NCBI GenBank assembly: GCA_041584755.1
Contig: JBFHDK010000013.1
Location: 1 to 51,853 of the forward strand
DNA: 51,853 bases
Reading direction: 5' to 3'
From: HB2-32-21 sp003448675
GTDB taxonomy: Bacteria; Pseudomonadota; Gammaproteobacteria; Pseudomonadales; Porticoccaceae
In this document: piece after piece, positions 34,165 through 43,092 of the stretch
Layout: every line of letters starts with the position of its first letter
How positions within the stretch are numbered: position 1 is the first letter of the stretch
Made by a program: the position numbers and the translations under genes
The notes under the pieces: model-generated
What the model was told of the DNA's origin: nothing
What the model saw: only the letters and a program-made list of their open reading frames with translations
Databases searched by the model: none

Positions 34165-35520
34165 ATGCAATCGCCCAGCCGCGAACACTTCTCCTCCCGA
34201 GCCGGGTTCATTATGGCGGCGACCGGCTCAGCCGTCGGACTCGGCAATATCTGGGGCTTCCCCACCCAGGCTGCCAACAATGGCGGTGCGGCTTTTGTGC
34301 TGGTCTACGTAATATTCACCATAGCGCTGGCCTACCCGGCACTAATGGCCGAGCTGCTGATAGGGCGCCACACCCGTTGCAACATGGTCAACGCCTTGCC
34401 GGCCTTAAGTAATCGCCGTCGCTGGCAGGCCATTGGCAAATTCGCCGGCATCTGCGGGATTCTCGTATCCAGCCTGATTCTCGCGTTCTACGCCATAGTC
34501 GCTGGCTGGATGATGGCTAACATCCTGCCCCTGCCAGCGGCGTCGCTGGGTTTATCAACGGTATCGTTATGGACCAGTGAATTCAGTCCGTCGCGGAACC
34601 TGGTGTTCTGCCTGATTTTTTCGGTGTTAACATTCTCTGTGATCGCCCGGGGCGTGGCCAACGGCATTGAACACTGGTCAAGCCGCCTAATGCCTACCCT
34701 GCTTATTCTCATCGTTACGCTAACCGCCTATGTATTCACGCAACCGGGTGCCCTGGAAGGACTAAAAGTCTATCTTCTGCCGGATTTTAGCGCCCTCGCC
34801 CGCCCCCAACTGTTGTTAAGCGCGATGGGCCAGGCCTTCTTTTCCCTGTCGCTAGGGGTTGGCACCATGCTTATATACGGGTCCTATCTGCGAGCCCAGG
34901 AAAATCTGCCTGTTGCCGGCGCGCTAGTAGCTGGCGCCGATACCGGGGTAGCCCTGCTGGCGGGGCTTTTGATTATTCCGGCGACCTTTGTCGCGGCGAA
35001 ACAAGGGGTAGTGATCCACAATGATACCGGCGCACTTATCGCGGGCCCGGATTTGATTCTGCAAACCCTGCCTTCACTGTTTCAATCCCTGGGAACCGGC
35101 GGTGTGCTGGTATCAGTGATTTTTTTCTGCCTGATGGTGATCGCCGCACTGACCTCTTCCATTTCCATGCTGGAGGTGCCGGTGGCCTTTGTTATTGAAC
35201 GCTGGCGAGTATCCCGCCCAAAAGCAGCTCTGTTAACGGGCGGGGTTATTTACCTGATCAGCGCGGTGATTATCCTGAATTTCGATAGTCTGTTTGGTCT
35301 GGTGATCGATATCACCACCAAATACAGCCAGCCACTGCTGGCAGGTGTATTGTGCATCTTTGCCGGTTGGGTCCTGCACCGCGATCGCTTGCTAGAGGAA
35401 ATTCGTAGCGGCTACGCCAACGCAGAAAATAGGTGGTTCTGGAAAATCTGGCCCCCGTACATCCGTTTTGTCTGTCCCGCCCTGATCGCGGGCCTTTTTA
35501 TTAATAGCCTGCTTGACTGA
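34165..35520 (+). CDS. Sodium-dependent transporter of the NSS (SLC6/LeuT) family
   Basis: A 451-residue symporter with about 11-12 membrane helices. The N-terminal signature FIMAATGSAVGLGNIWGFP, with the unwound TM1 that binds sodium and substrate, is complete, followed by NGGAAFVLVYVIFT and LMAELLIGR. Bacterial members carry amino acids or similar zwitterions; the substrate cannot be told from sequence. It lies 92 bases after the RND gene and might be cotranscribed. Confidence 0.92.
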   Translation: MQSPSREHFSSRAGFIMAATGSAVGLGNIWGFPTQAANNGGAAFVLVYVIFTIALAYPALMAELLIGRHTRCNMVNALPALSNRRRWQAIGKFAGICGILVSSLILAFYAIVAGWMMANILPLPAASLGLSTVSLWTSEFSPSRNLVFCLIFSVLTFSVIARGVANGIEHWSSRLMPTLLILIVTLTAYVFTQPGALEGLKVYLLPDFSALARPQLLLSAMGQAFFSLSLGVGTMLIYGSYLRAQENLPVAGALVAGADTGVALLAGLLIIPATFVAAKQGVVIHNDTGALIAGPDLILQTLPSLFQSLGTGGVLVSVIFFCLMVIAALTSSISMLEVPVAFVIERWRVSRPKAALLTGGVIYLISAVIILNFDSLFGLVIDITTKYSQPLLAGVLCIFAGWVLHRDRLLEEIRSGYANAENRWFWKIWPPYIRFVCPALIAGLFINSLLD

Positions 35521-35570
35521 AAAGTCTTTCCGCGCGCTGACAAACCCTTCGCCACCTGCAAAACCTTCCA

Positions 35571-36350
35571 CTAAAAGGTGCCAGCATATTCGCCACCATC
35601 CAGCAATATATTCTGGCCAGACATATAGCCGGCCTTATCGCTGCAAATAAAGGCGCAGGTAGCACCAAACTCGTCACTGGTGCCAAAGCGCCCGGCGGGT
35701 GTCCGGGCAAAATAGTCCGTCAAGTAACTGTCCGCATCAACACCTTCGCAACGGGCCCGGTAAGCCAGATAGCCACTACCACGCCCTGTGTCAAACAGGC
35801 CGGGCAGGAGGTTGTTGATGGTAACGTTGTGGCGCACAAATTCGCGGGCGATGCCAGCCACCCAGCCGGTAAGCCCAGCGCGAGCGCCGTTGGATAAACC
35901 CAGCCCCGGCATTGGAGTTTTCACCGAGATACTGGTGATATTGACGATTCTGCCAAAACCGCGTTCGACCATACCATCGACTGTACGCCGGATCATATCA
36001 ATGGCGGAGAACATATTGCCGTTTACGGCGTCAAACCATTCCTTCTGGCGCCAGTCGCGAAAATCACCGGGAGGTGGCCCACCCGCATTATTGACCAGAA
36101 TATCGGGCCGAGGACAAGCAGCCATAATCTTATCGCGACCACTGTCGCTGGTCACGTCCGCCACCACTATCTCAACCTGGGCACCGGTCTGCCCGCTGAT
36201 CTCCTTTTTCGCAGCCTCCAGATCACTGGCAGTGCGAGCCACCAGAAAGACCTGGGCGCCTTCACCAGCCATGGCCATGGCACAGCCCTTGCCCAAACCC
36301 TTACTAGCCCCACAAATAATGGCCTTGCGGCCCGCTATACCCAGATCCAC
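35571..36350 (-). CDS. SDR-fold protein with altered active site
   Basis: A 259-residue SDR-fold protein with a normal nucleotide loop CGASKGLGKG, VNNAG-like VNNAGGPPPGDF, and NITSISVKTP. The position of the YxxxK pair reads SNGAR (segment LGLSNGARAGLTGW), so tyrosine and lysine are replaced by asparagine-region residues and arginine. This marks a known atypical subfamily often annotated as 3-oxoacyl-ACP reductase; whether it is catalytic is unclear. The start is GTG 36350 after GAGGAAAC. It is 31 bases downstream of the HNH gene, on the same strand. Confidence 0.87.
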   Translation of the reverse strand: MDLGIAGRKAIICGASKGLGKGCAMAMAGEGAQVFLVARTASDLEAAKKEISGQTGAQVEIVVADVTSDSGRDKIMAACPRPDILVNNAGGPPPGDFRDWRQKEWFDAVNGNMFSAIDMIRRTVDGMVERGFGRIVNITSISVKTPMPGLGLSNGARAGLTGWVAGIAREFVRHNVTINNLLPGLFDTGRGSGYLAYRARCEGVDADSYLTDYFARTPAGRFGTSDEFGATCAFICSDKAGYMSGQNILLDGGEYAGTF

Positions 36351-36381
36351 TTACGTTTCCTCCGCAGACGGAAAACCGCCT

Positions 36382-36942
36382 TCACAGCCAGCGGTAATTT
36401 TTTGAAAACTGCGAGCGCAGAAAATCCATCTGATCAACCCTGATCCTGCGTGAATTAATCAGCGCCAGGTACTCAGCATTATTGGGCCTGTAGGGCAGGG
36501 CTATCAGCTCCATACCAACGTCTTCCAGCAAACGATTGCCCTTGTGCTGGTTGCACCGCCGACAGGCCGTGACGACGTTTTCCCAACGATCCTTTCCGCC
36601 CCGAGAAACCGGCACGATATGATCCCGAGTTAATTCGTTCTGGGGAAAAGGTCGGGCGCAATACAGGCAGAGAAAACTGTCACGAGCAAATAGCGCGCTA
36701 TTACATAAAGGGTAGCTGGTTCGGGGTCGCGCCAGCTGCGCACCACCACAGGCAATAATACTGGGCAACTCAATCCGGGTTTGCTCACCGCTCAAACGGG
36801 AATGGCCACCCCTGACCGTTTGTACCACCTCGCCAAGGCTCCAATTAACCAGGTCCCTGGCGATAAGGCAAACAGCCGTCTGCCAGTCTACCCACTCGAT
36901 GGGTTGACCAGCCATATTCAAACGCAAAATTTTTGCTTGCAT
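36382..36942 (-). CDS. HNH endonuclease (zinc-ribbon type)
   Basis: A 186-residue protein. The N-terminal half (LRLNMAGQPIEWVDWQTAVC) is family-specific. The HNH domain follows with zinc cysteines in CLYC and CRRC, and the catalytic TRDHIVPVSRGGKDRWEN; the N-x-C and final H-K pair is in CNQHKGNR. HNH proteins of this type nick or cut DNA; a role in repair or in mobile elements is possible, but no other mobile-element genes are near. AAGAGG abuts the ATG, so its role as ribosome binding site is doubtful. Confidence 0.9.
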   Translation of the reverse strand: MQAKILRLNMAGQPIEWVDWQTAVCLIARDLVNWSLGEVVQTVRGGHSRLSGEQTRIELPSIIACGGAQLARPRTSYPLCNSALFARDSFLCLYCARPFPQNELTRDHIVPVSRGGKDRWENVVTACRRCNQHKGNRLLEDVGMELIALPYRPNNAEYLALINSRRIRVDQMDFLRSQFSKNYRWL

Positions 36943-37209
36943 CCTCTTACTATCCCGCTAACCCGTATGATTTGTTTTATTCCCGGTCAAGCATAGACGT
37001 CCGATAAGCAATTATTACCAGCGAAACAGCGCCGTTGGAAGGGCTTGGTGTTGAAAATACCCCATTTCCGGCGATAACCGACACCCACAAACAAGGTAAA
37101 GCCGCTTGTTAAGCCGCCAAAAAACAGGTTCAGTGATTATGCGTCACTGGTATGTCACTCCCATGATAACGGGGGTGATGATTACCGTGATAGCGGATTC
37201 AGATTGCGA

Positions 37210-37570
37210 ATAAAAAAACGCCCCTTATATCGGAGAGGATAAGGGGCGTTCCAAGTAGGAGGACGCATACAATCCCTGTGCGTCTGTTTTCAGCCTGACT
37301 CCTGTCCCTGGCCGATAGCAGAAAACCTTTTCTGCGTTGAAACCACGACTACCTGTCATTCCCTGGTCTCAGCAGCGGCGAGCAACATCCATGCGGCTCA
37401 CCATTCCAATGCACTTCCTTCGGTGTTCCCTAACTCGCTCACGCGAGTTAAAGTCACTTTTGGTCCAACTCCCGTTTGATGATCCCCGGCGTTCGTCCTG
37501 CTGCCAGTTCGTCTATCCATGACAATGAAACCATCAGAGGGGAGATCACTTCCATGTGCATAGCTTCCCT
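37210..37570 (-). ncRNA. CsrB/RsmZ-like small RNA that titrates CsrA/RsmA
   Basis: The minus strand of this gene-free stretch encodes a predicted RNA of about 360 nt with 16 GGA triplets, roughly three times the number expected by chance; many are in AGGGA, CAGGA or AUGGA contexts typical of CsrA binding. One clear hairpin presents AGGGA in its loop (stem GACGCA/TGCGTC at 37262-37267 and 37279-37284). Others are 37318-37335 and 37432-37449. It ends in a strong terminator. A -10-like TATACG is at 37576-37581, giving a start near 37569. Length is close to E. coli CsrB (369 nt). Identification is from motif content, not from sequence identity. Confidence 0.85.
37211..37250 (-). terminator. Intrinsic terminator of the CsrB-like RNA
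   Basis: A 12-base perfect stem (aacgccccttat at 37217-37228 with ataaggggcgtt at 37239-37250) encloses a ten-base loop. The A-run at 37212-37218 becomes a U-run on the minus strand, so it ends minus-strand transcripts; there is no T-run for the plus strand. Confidence 0.92.
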
Positions 37571-37629
37571 GCACGCGTATATTGCGCTTGCTGTCGGCTC
37601 CACACTATCCGGAGATTGCAGTCAGCTTG

Positions 37630-37647
37630 TGTAGTCTTTTTCCTACA
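37630..37647 (-). promoter_or_regulatory. GacA/UvrY-like box upstream of the small RNA
   Basis: Read on the minus strand the 18-mer TGTAGGaaaaagACTACA matches the Gac upstream element TGTAAG-N6-CTTACA at most arm positions. It sits about 70 bases before the predicted RNA start. In Pseudomonas and enterics such boxes bind the response regulator GacA/UvrY, which turns on rsmY/rsmZ/csrB. Confidence 0.7.
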
Positions 37648-37720
37648 AAGAGCCCAAGCGCTTTTCAGCACCATCAGAGGTACAATGCGCTTTTGCCAGA
37701 ATTTTCCGAAAATACCGTCC

Positions 37721-37966
37721 ATGGCTACTCGCAAGAAACAATTAGATTTCGAGGATAAAATTGAGCAACTGGAAACCCTCGTGGAAGAACTCGAAGAAGG
37801 AAACCTGGGCCTCGAAGACGCGCTGAAGTCCTTTGAGAAGGGGGTAAAACTTACCCGCGAATGTCAGTTAGCCCTGCAAAACGCCGAACAAAGGATACGC
37901 GTCCTGGAAAAACAGGATGATGGCGGGGTGATTGAAACCACCTTTGCCGGGGAGAATGACGAGTGA
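37721..37966 (+). CDS. xseB: Exodeoxyribonuclease VII small subunit
   Basis: An 81-residue protein of typical length, with the family pattern FEDKIEQLETLVEELEEGNLGLEDALKSFEKGVKLTRECQ. XseB assembles with XseA to degrade single-stranded DNA. The ATG at 37721 begins MATRKKQLDFEDK; earlier in-frame starts would run back through the small-RNA promoter. A TACAAT at 37681-37686 may be the -10 element. Its stop overlaps the ispA GTG by three bases, so xseB-ispA are coupled, the usual arrangement. Confidence 0.95.
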   Translation: MATRKKQLDFEDKIEQLETLVEELEEGNLGLEDALKSFEKGVKLTRECQLALQNAEQRIRVLEKQDDGGVIETTFAGENDE

Positions 37967-38856
37967 CCGAGGCCGCGGTCACTTTTCTCTCCAGCTGCCG
38001 CGAACGCACCGATACTCTGCTGGCCCAAAGCCTACCCGACGATGCCAACCCCCTTGCCGAAGCCCTGCGCTACTCGGCCCTCGGCGGTGGCAAACGTATC
38101 CGCCCCTGCCTGGTTTACGCCGGTGCCGCGGCCTGCGCCTCTAATCCGGACATAATCACGTCAGGCACTGACCAGGTAGCCTGCGCTGTGGAACTCGTGC
38201 ATTGTTATTCACTGGTTCATGATGACCTGCCAGCGATGGATGATGATGAACTGCGGCGCGGCAGGCCCACCTGTCACATTGCTTTTGATGAGGCCACCGC
38301 GATTCTTGCAGGCGATGCCTTGCAGGCGCTGGCCTACGAACAACTGACACTGATAGATGACATTCCGGCCTCCCAGGTTGTCGCCCTGGTGGCCTATCTT
38401 GCCAAGGCGAGCGGTGCCAACGGCATGGTTCTGGGCCAGGTCCTCGACCTGGCCGCGACCAATCGGAGCGTCGATCTCGACTATTTGGAAACCATGCATC
38501 ACCGTAAAACCGGCGATCTCATCAGCGCTAGCGTAGTCATGGGCGCTATGACCAGCGGTTGTTCCGACGAAAGCACTTTGCTGGCGCTAGAAGACTATGG
38601 ACGGGCCATCGGTCTTGCGTTTCAGGTACGTGACGACATCCTTGACGATCAGGGCGATACCGCCACCCTTGGAAAAACCACCGGTTCGGACGCCCGACAG
38701 TCCAAAGCCACCTACACCTCACTACTGGGTCTGGAACATGCACAAACCCTGCTCGAGGAATTACGGCACCAAAGTCTACGAGCGCTCCATAACCTGGACG
38801 AACGAGCCGATCACTTGCGCGCCATTGCCAATTTTATCGTCGAGCGCGAGCGCTAG
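37963..38856 (+). CDS. ispA: Farnesyl diphosphate synthase
   Basis: A 297-residue trans-prenyltransferase that builds farnesyl diphosphate from IPP and DMAPP/GPP for quinones and undecaprenyl lipid. Both aspartate-rich motifs are present: DDLPAMDDDELRRGRPTCH (first) and DDILDDQGD (second), plus GGGKRIRP for IPP binding. Start is GTG overlapping the xseB stop codon, with GGGGAGAAT upstream. dxs follows after 73 bases on the same strand. Confidence 0.96.
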   Translation: MTEAAVTFLSSCRERTDTLLAQSLPDDANPLAEALRYSALGGGKRIRPCLVYAGAAACASNPDIITSGTDQVACAVELVHCYSLVHDDLPAMDDDELRRGRPTCHIAFDEATAILAGDALQALAYEQLTLIDDIPASQVVALVAYLAKASGANGMVLGQVLDLAATNRSVDLDYLETMHHRKTGDLISASVVMGAMTSGCSDESTLLALEDYGRAIGLAFQVRDDILDDQGDTATLGKTTGSDARQSKATYTSLLGLEHAQTLLEELRHQSLRALHNLDERADHLRAIANFIVERER

Positions 38857-38929
38857 TCTCAACCCTAACCATTACCCCCGCGCTTTATTGTTGTAGAATT
38901 GCCGCCCCTAAAGCTTCAGCGGTGACGCA

Positions 38930-40879
38930 ATGACCGCTTCCTATTCGGACATTCCTCCCACACGGCCAGAGACGCCTCTGCTCGATACTGTGGAGAACCC
39001 GAATGCGCTCCGCAATCTGCCCGACAACCAGCTGGAACAACTGGCGGATGAATTGCGCGCCTTCCTGCTTTACTCGGTCGGCCAGACCGGCGGCCACTTT
39101 GGCGCGGGCCTGGGTGTGGTTGAACTGACCATCGCCCTGCACTATGTCTTCAATACGCCATCGGACAAACTGGTCTGGGACGTCGGTCATCAGACCTATC
39201 CCCATAAAATCCTGACTGGTCGGCGAGAACAGCTACTGACCATCCGGCAGGCCGGCGGTTTATCCGGTTTCCCCAAGCGTTCGGAAAGCGAATACGATGC
39301 CTTTGGTGTCGGCCATTCCAGCACCTCTCTGAGCGCGGCGCTGGGTATGAAAATCGCCGCAACCCTGGATGGCCGCGATGATCGTGCCATTGCCGTGATC
39401 GGCGACGGCGCCATGACCGCGGGCATGGCTATTGAAGCACTCAACCACGTCGCCCATGTGGATGAGGATATGCTGGTGGTGCTCAATGACAACAACATGT
39501 CGATTTCCAAAAATGTTGGCGGTCTGGCCACCTATTTTTCCAAACTGTGGTCCAGTAAACCCTACAATCTGTTTCGGGAAAGCGCCAAACGCCTGCTCAA
39601 AACTTTTCCCTCAACCAGCGTTCTGGTACGAAAAACCGAGGAGTTAATGAAAGCCCTGGTGGCGCCCGGTATCATCTTTGAAGAGCTGGGCTTCACCTAC
39701 ATTGGCCCCATCGACGGTCACAACATTCCCCTGCTGGTGAAAACCCTGGAAAACCTGAAGAAAGTTACCGGCCCGGTCCTGCTACACGTCGCCACCAGTA
39801 AGGGCAAGGGCTTTATTCCCGCCGAGGAAGACCCAATCGGCTATCACGCCATCAACAAAAGAGAACCCCTGGCCAAGGAAAAGCAGCCGGCCACAAACAC
39901 CATCGGTAAGCCCAAGTACCAGCAGGTGTTCGGCGACTGGCTTTGCGACATGGCCGAGCAATGTCCCGACCTTGTCGCCATTACACCGGCCATGACCGAA
40001 GGCTCGGGTATGGCCCGATTTGCCGAACAGTTTCCAGAGCGGTTTCACGATGTCGCCATTGCCGAACAGCACGCAGTGACCCTGGCCGCGGGCCTCGCCT
40101 GCGAGGGCAAGAAGCCGGTGGTGGCCATCTACTCGACCTTTCTGCAGCGGGCCTATGATCAACTTATTCACGATGTCGCCCTGCAAAACCTGGATGTGAT
40201 GTTTGCCATCGACCGGGCGGGACTGGTTGGCGAGGACGGCGCTACCCATGCCGGCAGTTTCGATATTTCCTTTTTGCGTTGTATACCTAACCTGGTGGTT
40301 ATGACGCCCTCGGACGAGGACGAAACCCGTAAACTTCTGTACACGGGCTATCGCCACCCCGGCCCCGCCGCCGTGCGCTACCCGCGCGGCACCGGCCCAG
40401 GCGCGACCATTCAAGCAGAAATGCAGGCCCTACCACTTGGCAAAAGCGTTATCCGGCGCCAGGGGCGCGGCGTTGCCATACTCAACTTCGGCACTTTGTT
40501 ACCCATCGCGCTGGCCGCCGCCGAAGGCCTGGATGCCACGGTGGTTGATATGCGCTTTGTTAAGCCTCTGGATAGGGAACAATTGCGTGAGCTGGCAAGT
40601 GACCATCAGCTCTTTGTCACCCTGGAGGAAAATGCGCTAGCCGGTGGTGCTGGCGCTGCGGTCAATGAGTTCCTGGCAGCCGAGGGAATCACCATGCCAG
40701 TGCTCAATCGCGGCCTGCCGGATCGATTTATCGATCACAACACCCACGGCGAACAACTTCGCGAAACCGGTCTGGACGAAATGGGCCTAAACTGTGCAAT
40801 TCGAGAGCGTATGCGACAACTCGATCTGGGCACACCTGAGACACAGGGCGATAACAGCCCGCACCAGGCCGCCCAATAA
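38930..40879 (+). CDS. dxs: 1-deoxy-D-xylulose-5-phosphate synthase
   Basis: A 649-residue thiamine-diphosphate enzyme that condenses pyruvate and glyceraldehyde 3-phosphate, the first step of the MEP isoprenoid route. Visible are GHQTYPHKILTGRR, the TPP motif GDGAMTAGMAIEALNH with VVLNDNNMSIS, and in the second half DVAIAEQHAVTLAAGLA with the catalytic glutamate, then FDISFLRCIPNL. Length is slightly above the usual 620-640, mainly a C-terminal tail. With ispA and xseB it forms the common isoprenoid gene order. Confidence 0.97.
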   Translation: MTASYSDIPPTRPETPLLDTVENPNALRNLPDNQLEQLADELRAFLLYSVGQTGGHFGAGLGVVELTIALHYVFNTPSDKLVWDVGHQTYPHKILTGRREQLLTIRQAGGLSGFPKRSESEYDAFGVGHSSTSLSAALGMKIAATLDGRDDRAIAVIGDGAMTAGMAIEALNHVAHVDEDMLVVLNDNNMSISKNVGGLATYFSKLWSSKPYNLFRESAKRLLKTFPSTSVLVRKTEELMKALVAPGIIFEELGFTYIGPIDGHNIPLLVKTLENLKKVTGPVLLHVATSKGKGFIPAEEDPIGYHAINKREPLAKEKQPATNTIGKPKYQQVFGDWLCDMAEQCPDLVAITPAMTEGSGMARFAEQFPERFHDVAIAEQHAVTLAAGLACEGKKPVVAIYSTFLQRAYDQLIHDVALQNLDVMFAIDRAGLVGEDGATHAGSFDISFLRCIPNLVVMTPSDEDETRKLLYTGYRHPGPAAVRYPRGTGPGATIQAEMQALPLGKSVIRRQGRGVAILNFGTLLPIALAAAEGLDATVVDMRFVKPLDREQLRELASDHQLFVTLEENALAGGAGAAVNEFLAAEGITMPVLNRGLPDRFIDHNTHGEQLRETGLDEMGLNCAIRERMRQLDLGTPETQGDNSPHQAAQ

Positions 40880-40894
40880 TACTTCAATCAACAT

Positions 40895-43087
40895 TTATTC
40901 AAGCACACGTCGGAAAGGCGGCAGGGCGTCCAGTAATTGCCGGCCATAGGTTTTAGTCAGGATTCGTCGATCGAGAATAGTGATCCGGCCAGTATCGGTA
41001 TCGTTGCGTAACAAGCGACCACAGGCCTGAATCAGTCGCAAAGACGCCTGGGGCAGACTCATCTCGGCAAAGGCATTGCCACCGCGGGCTTCGATCCATT
41101 CAGCCAGGGTCGCCTGGATGGGCTCATCCGGGACGGCAAAGGGTAACTTGGCAATCAACACATGGCGGCAATAATCCCCTGGCAGATCCATGCCTTCAGC
41201 AAAACTGGCCAGACCGAAAATAACGCTGCGATTGCCGCTGTCGATTGCTTCACGGTGCCTTCGAACGACCTCACCAACACTCAAATCACCCTGAACCAGC
41301 AGTTGCAACCCAAGGTTATCACCAAGCTCGGCAGCCACTTCATCCATCTGCCGGCGAGATGAAAATAACACCAGACCGCCCCAGACTCCTTTCTCTCTGT
41401 CGCACCCTTGGGGTACTTGCTCAAGCAAAGCGGGTAATTCCCGGATAATGGCTTCAGTATGCATTCCCGGCTGGCCACCGTCGGCGCCCAGCTCTGGAAC
41501 CACCAGTTCACCGGCATTAGCGTAATCAAAGCCGGTGGTGATAGCCTGACAATCCACCTTATACATATCGACCTCGCTCGAACCGGCCGATCCCGAGCCG
41601 GCGGGGCTGACTTCATGCAAACCAAGGTCGCGACAAAAATTGCCGAAACTGCCCAACGAACGCAAGGTAGCGGAGGTTAGCACCACGCCAAAGGCCTGGC
41701 GCCAGAGCAGGTTGCGGAGCCGGTCCGCGGCAATAATGGGCGATACCGAAACGCGAATATCTCCGCCTTCTTCCAAAGTCAGCCACTTTGCCGATGGCGC
41801 ACCGGCCTGCTCGCCGCCAATGAGATCCGTCCAGCAATCAGCCACGCCTTCAGCCCGGCGTAGCCACTGGCCAAGCTGCTGAAAGTATTGCTCAATATCG
41901 ACATCCGGCACCGGACAAAAATTATCTCCAAGAGCCCTGTCCAGAAGCTTATGCAACTGCCCAAAGCGGTTTTGCAGCGCGGTAAAAACCGCTGACAACT
42001 GTCCACACACCGGCAGCAGGGCTTCAGGTAAGAGACCATTGGTAAACCGGTACTGATCCGGTTTGTCATTTGCCGCATTCAGCAACAGAGCTTCGAAAGC
42101 CGGATAACTCTGTTGCACCGGCAAGCGGGCCAGCTTACAAGCATCCTGACATTGCTCAATGGTCTCTTCCAGGCCATCGATGCCAGCCAACGCCTCGGCC
42201 ATTTGCGGCAGTACCGCCGCTATCTGATCCAGCCACTGGCCGGTGGCCTTGAGCCGGGCAAAGCTGGCCGCGTGGTTCAGTGTGGTATCGCCGAGTTTGT
42301 GGGCTTCGTCAAAGACATAGATACACTCGTCGGGCGCGGGCAAAATAACGCCGCCACCCAGGTGCAAGTCGGACATCACCAGATCGTGATTGGCGACAAT
42401 ACAATCGGCCTCGTCAACGGCGGCGCGTGCCTGGAAGAAGCAGCAATCGGCAAAATGGCGGCAGCGATAACCCAGACATTGCCCCCGGTCCACGGTTAAC
42501 GCCTGCCAGGTAATATCTTCGATTTTACCGGGCCAGTGATCCCGGTCGCCGTCCCACTCCCCAGCCGCCAGGGCGGTGGCAAGGGTATTGAGCGTGGCGA
42601 CATTGTCGGCATTTGCCCGCAGCGGCAACTCGTCTTCGTAAAGATGCAAACCCGCCTGCTGAGCCACCATGGCATCCTGACTTTGCTGAAGCCGCAGTGG
42701 ACAGAGATAACGCCCACGCCCCTTGGCCAGCACGCACTGATAATCCCAGCCTGTGGCCGCCAGCACATCCGGAATATCCCGCTCGGCCAACTGGCCCTGG
42801 AGAGCCACTGTGCCAGTGCTGACTACGACCTTCTTGCCCAAGGCCCTGGCGACAGGGAGTACCGAGAGCAGGTAGGCGACGGTCTTGCCGGTTCCCGTTC
42901 CCGCCTCTACCGCAAGCACACGACTCAGGGCGGGTTCAGCATCGGGATTTTCTTTATCGAGGGCGCCCAGAAAAGAAGCGATACGGCCAATCATCTGACG
43001 TTGCCCGGGCCGACCCTGGAAATCCTTGTTTTCGAGAAAGGCGCGGTAGGCCTGCTGGATATCAGCCTTGAGCTCCTCACTGAGCAC
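40895..43087 (-). CDS. dinG: DinG-type ATP-dependent DNA helicase (Fe-S, XPD-like)
   Basis: A 730-residue superfamily 2 helicase. Walker A is AGTGTGKT at 62-69, DEAH at 260-263. The four iron-sulfur cysteines are at 129 (GRYLCPL), 204, 209 and 215 or 216 (QCLGYRCRHFADCC). The C-terminal helicase part includes LPFAVPDEPIQATLAEW and QACGRLLRNDTDTG. Length and the layout match E. coli DinG (716 residues) better than the shorter YoaA. It removes R-loops and unwinds damaged or structured DNA. It follows the acyltransferase gene by five bases on the same strand. Confidence 0.92.
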   Translation of the reverse strand: MLSEELKADIQQAYRAFLENKDFQGRPGQRQMIGRIASFLGALDKENPDAEPALSRVLAVEAGTGTGKTVAYLLSVLPVARALGKKVVVSTGTVALQGQLAERDIPDVLAATGWDYQCVLAKGRGRYLCPLRLQQSQDAMVAQQAGLHLYEDELPLRANADNVATLNTLATALAAGEWDGDRDHWPGKIEDITWQALTVDRGQCLGYRCRHFADCCFFQARAAVDEADCIVANHDLVMSDLHLGGGVILPAPDECIYVFDEAHKLGDTTLNHAASFARLKATGQWLDQIAAVLPQMAEALAGIDGLEETIEQCQDACKLARLPVQQSYPAFEALLLNAANDKPDQYRFTNGLLPEALLPVCGQLSAVFTALQNRFGQLHKLLDRALGDNFCPVPDVDIEQYFQQLGQWLRRAEGVADCWTDLIGGEQAGAPSAKWLTLEEGGDIRVSVSPIIAADRLRNLLWRQAFGVVLTSATLRSLGSFGNFCRDLGLHEVSPAGSGSAGSSEVDMYKVDCQAITTGFDYANAGELVVPELGADGGQPGMHTEAIIRELPALLEQVPQGCDREKGVWGGLVLFSSRRQMDEVAAELGDNLGLQLLVQGDLSVGEVVRRHREAIDSGNRSVIFGLASFAEGMDLPGDYCRHVLIAKLPFAVPDEPIQATLAEWIEARGGNAFAEMSLPQASLRLIQACGRLLRNDTDTGRITILDRRILTKTYGRQLLDALPPFRRVLE

Positions 43088-43092
43088 GGGTT

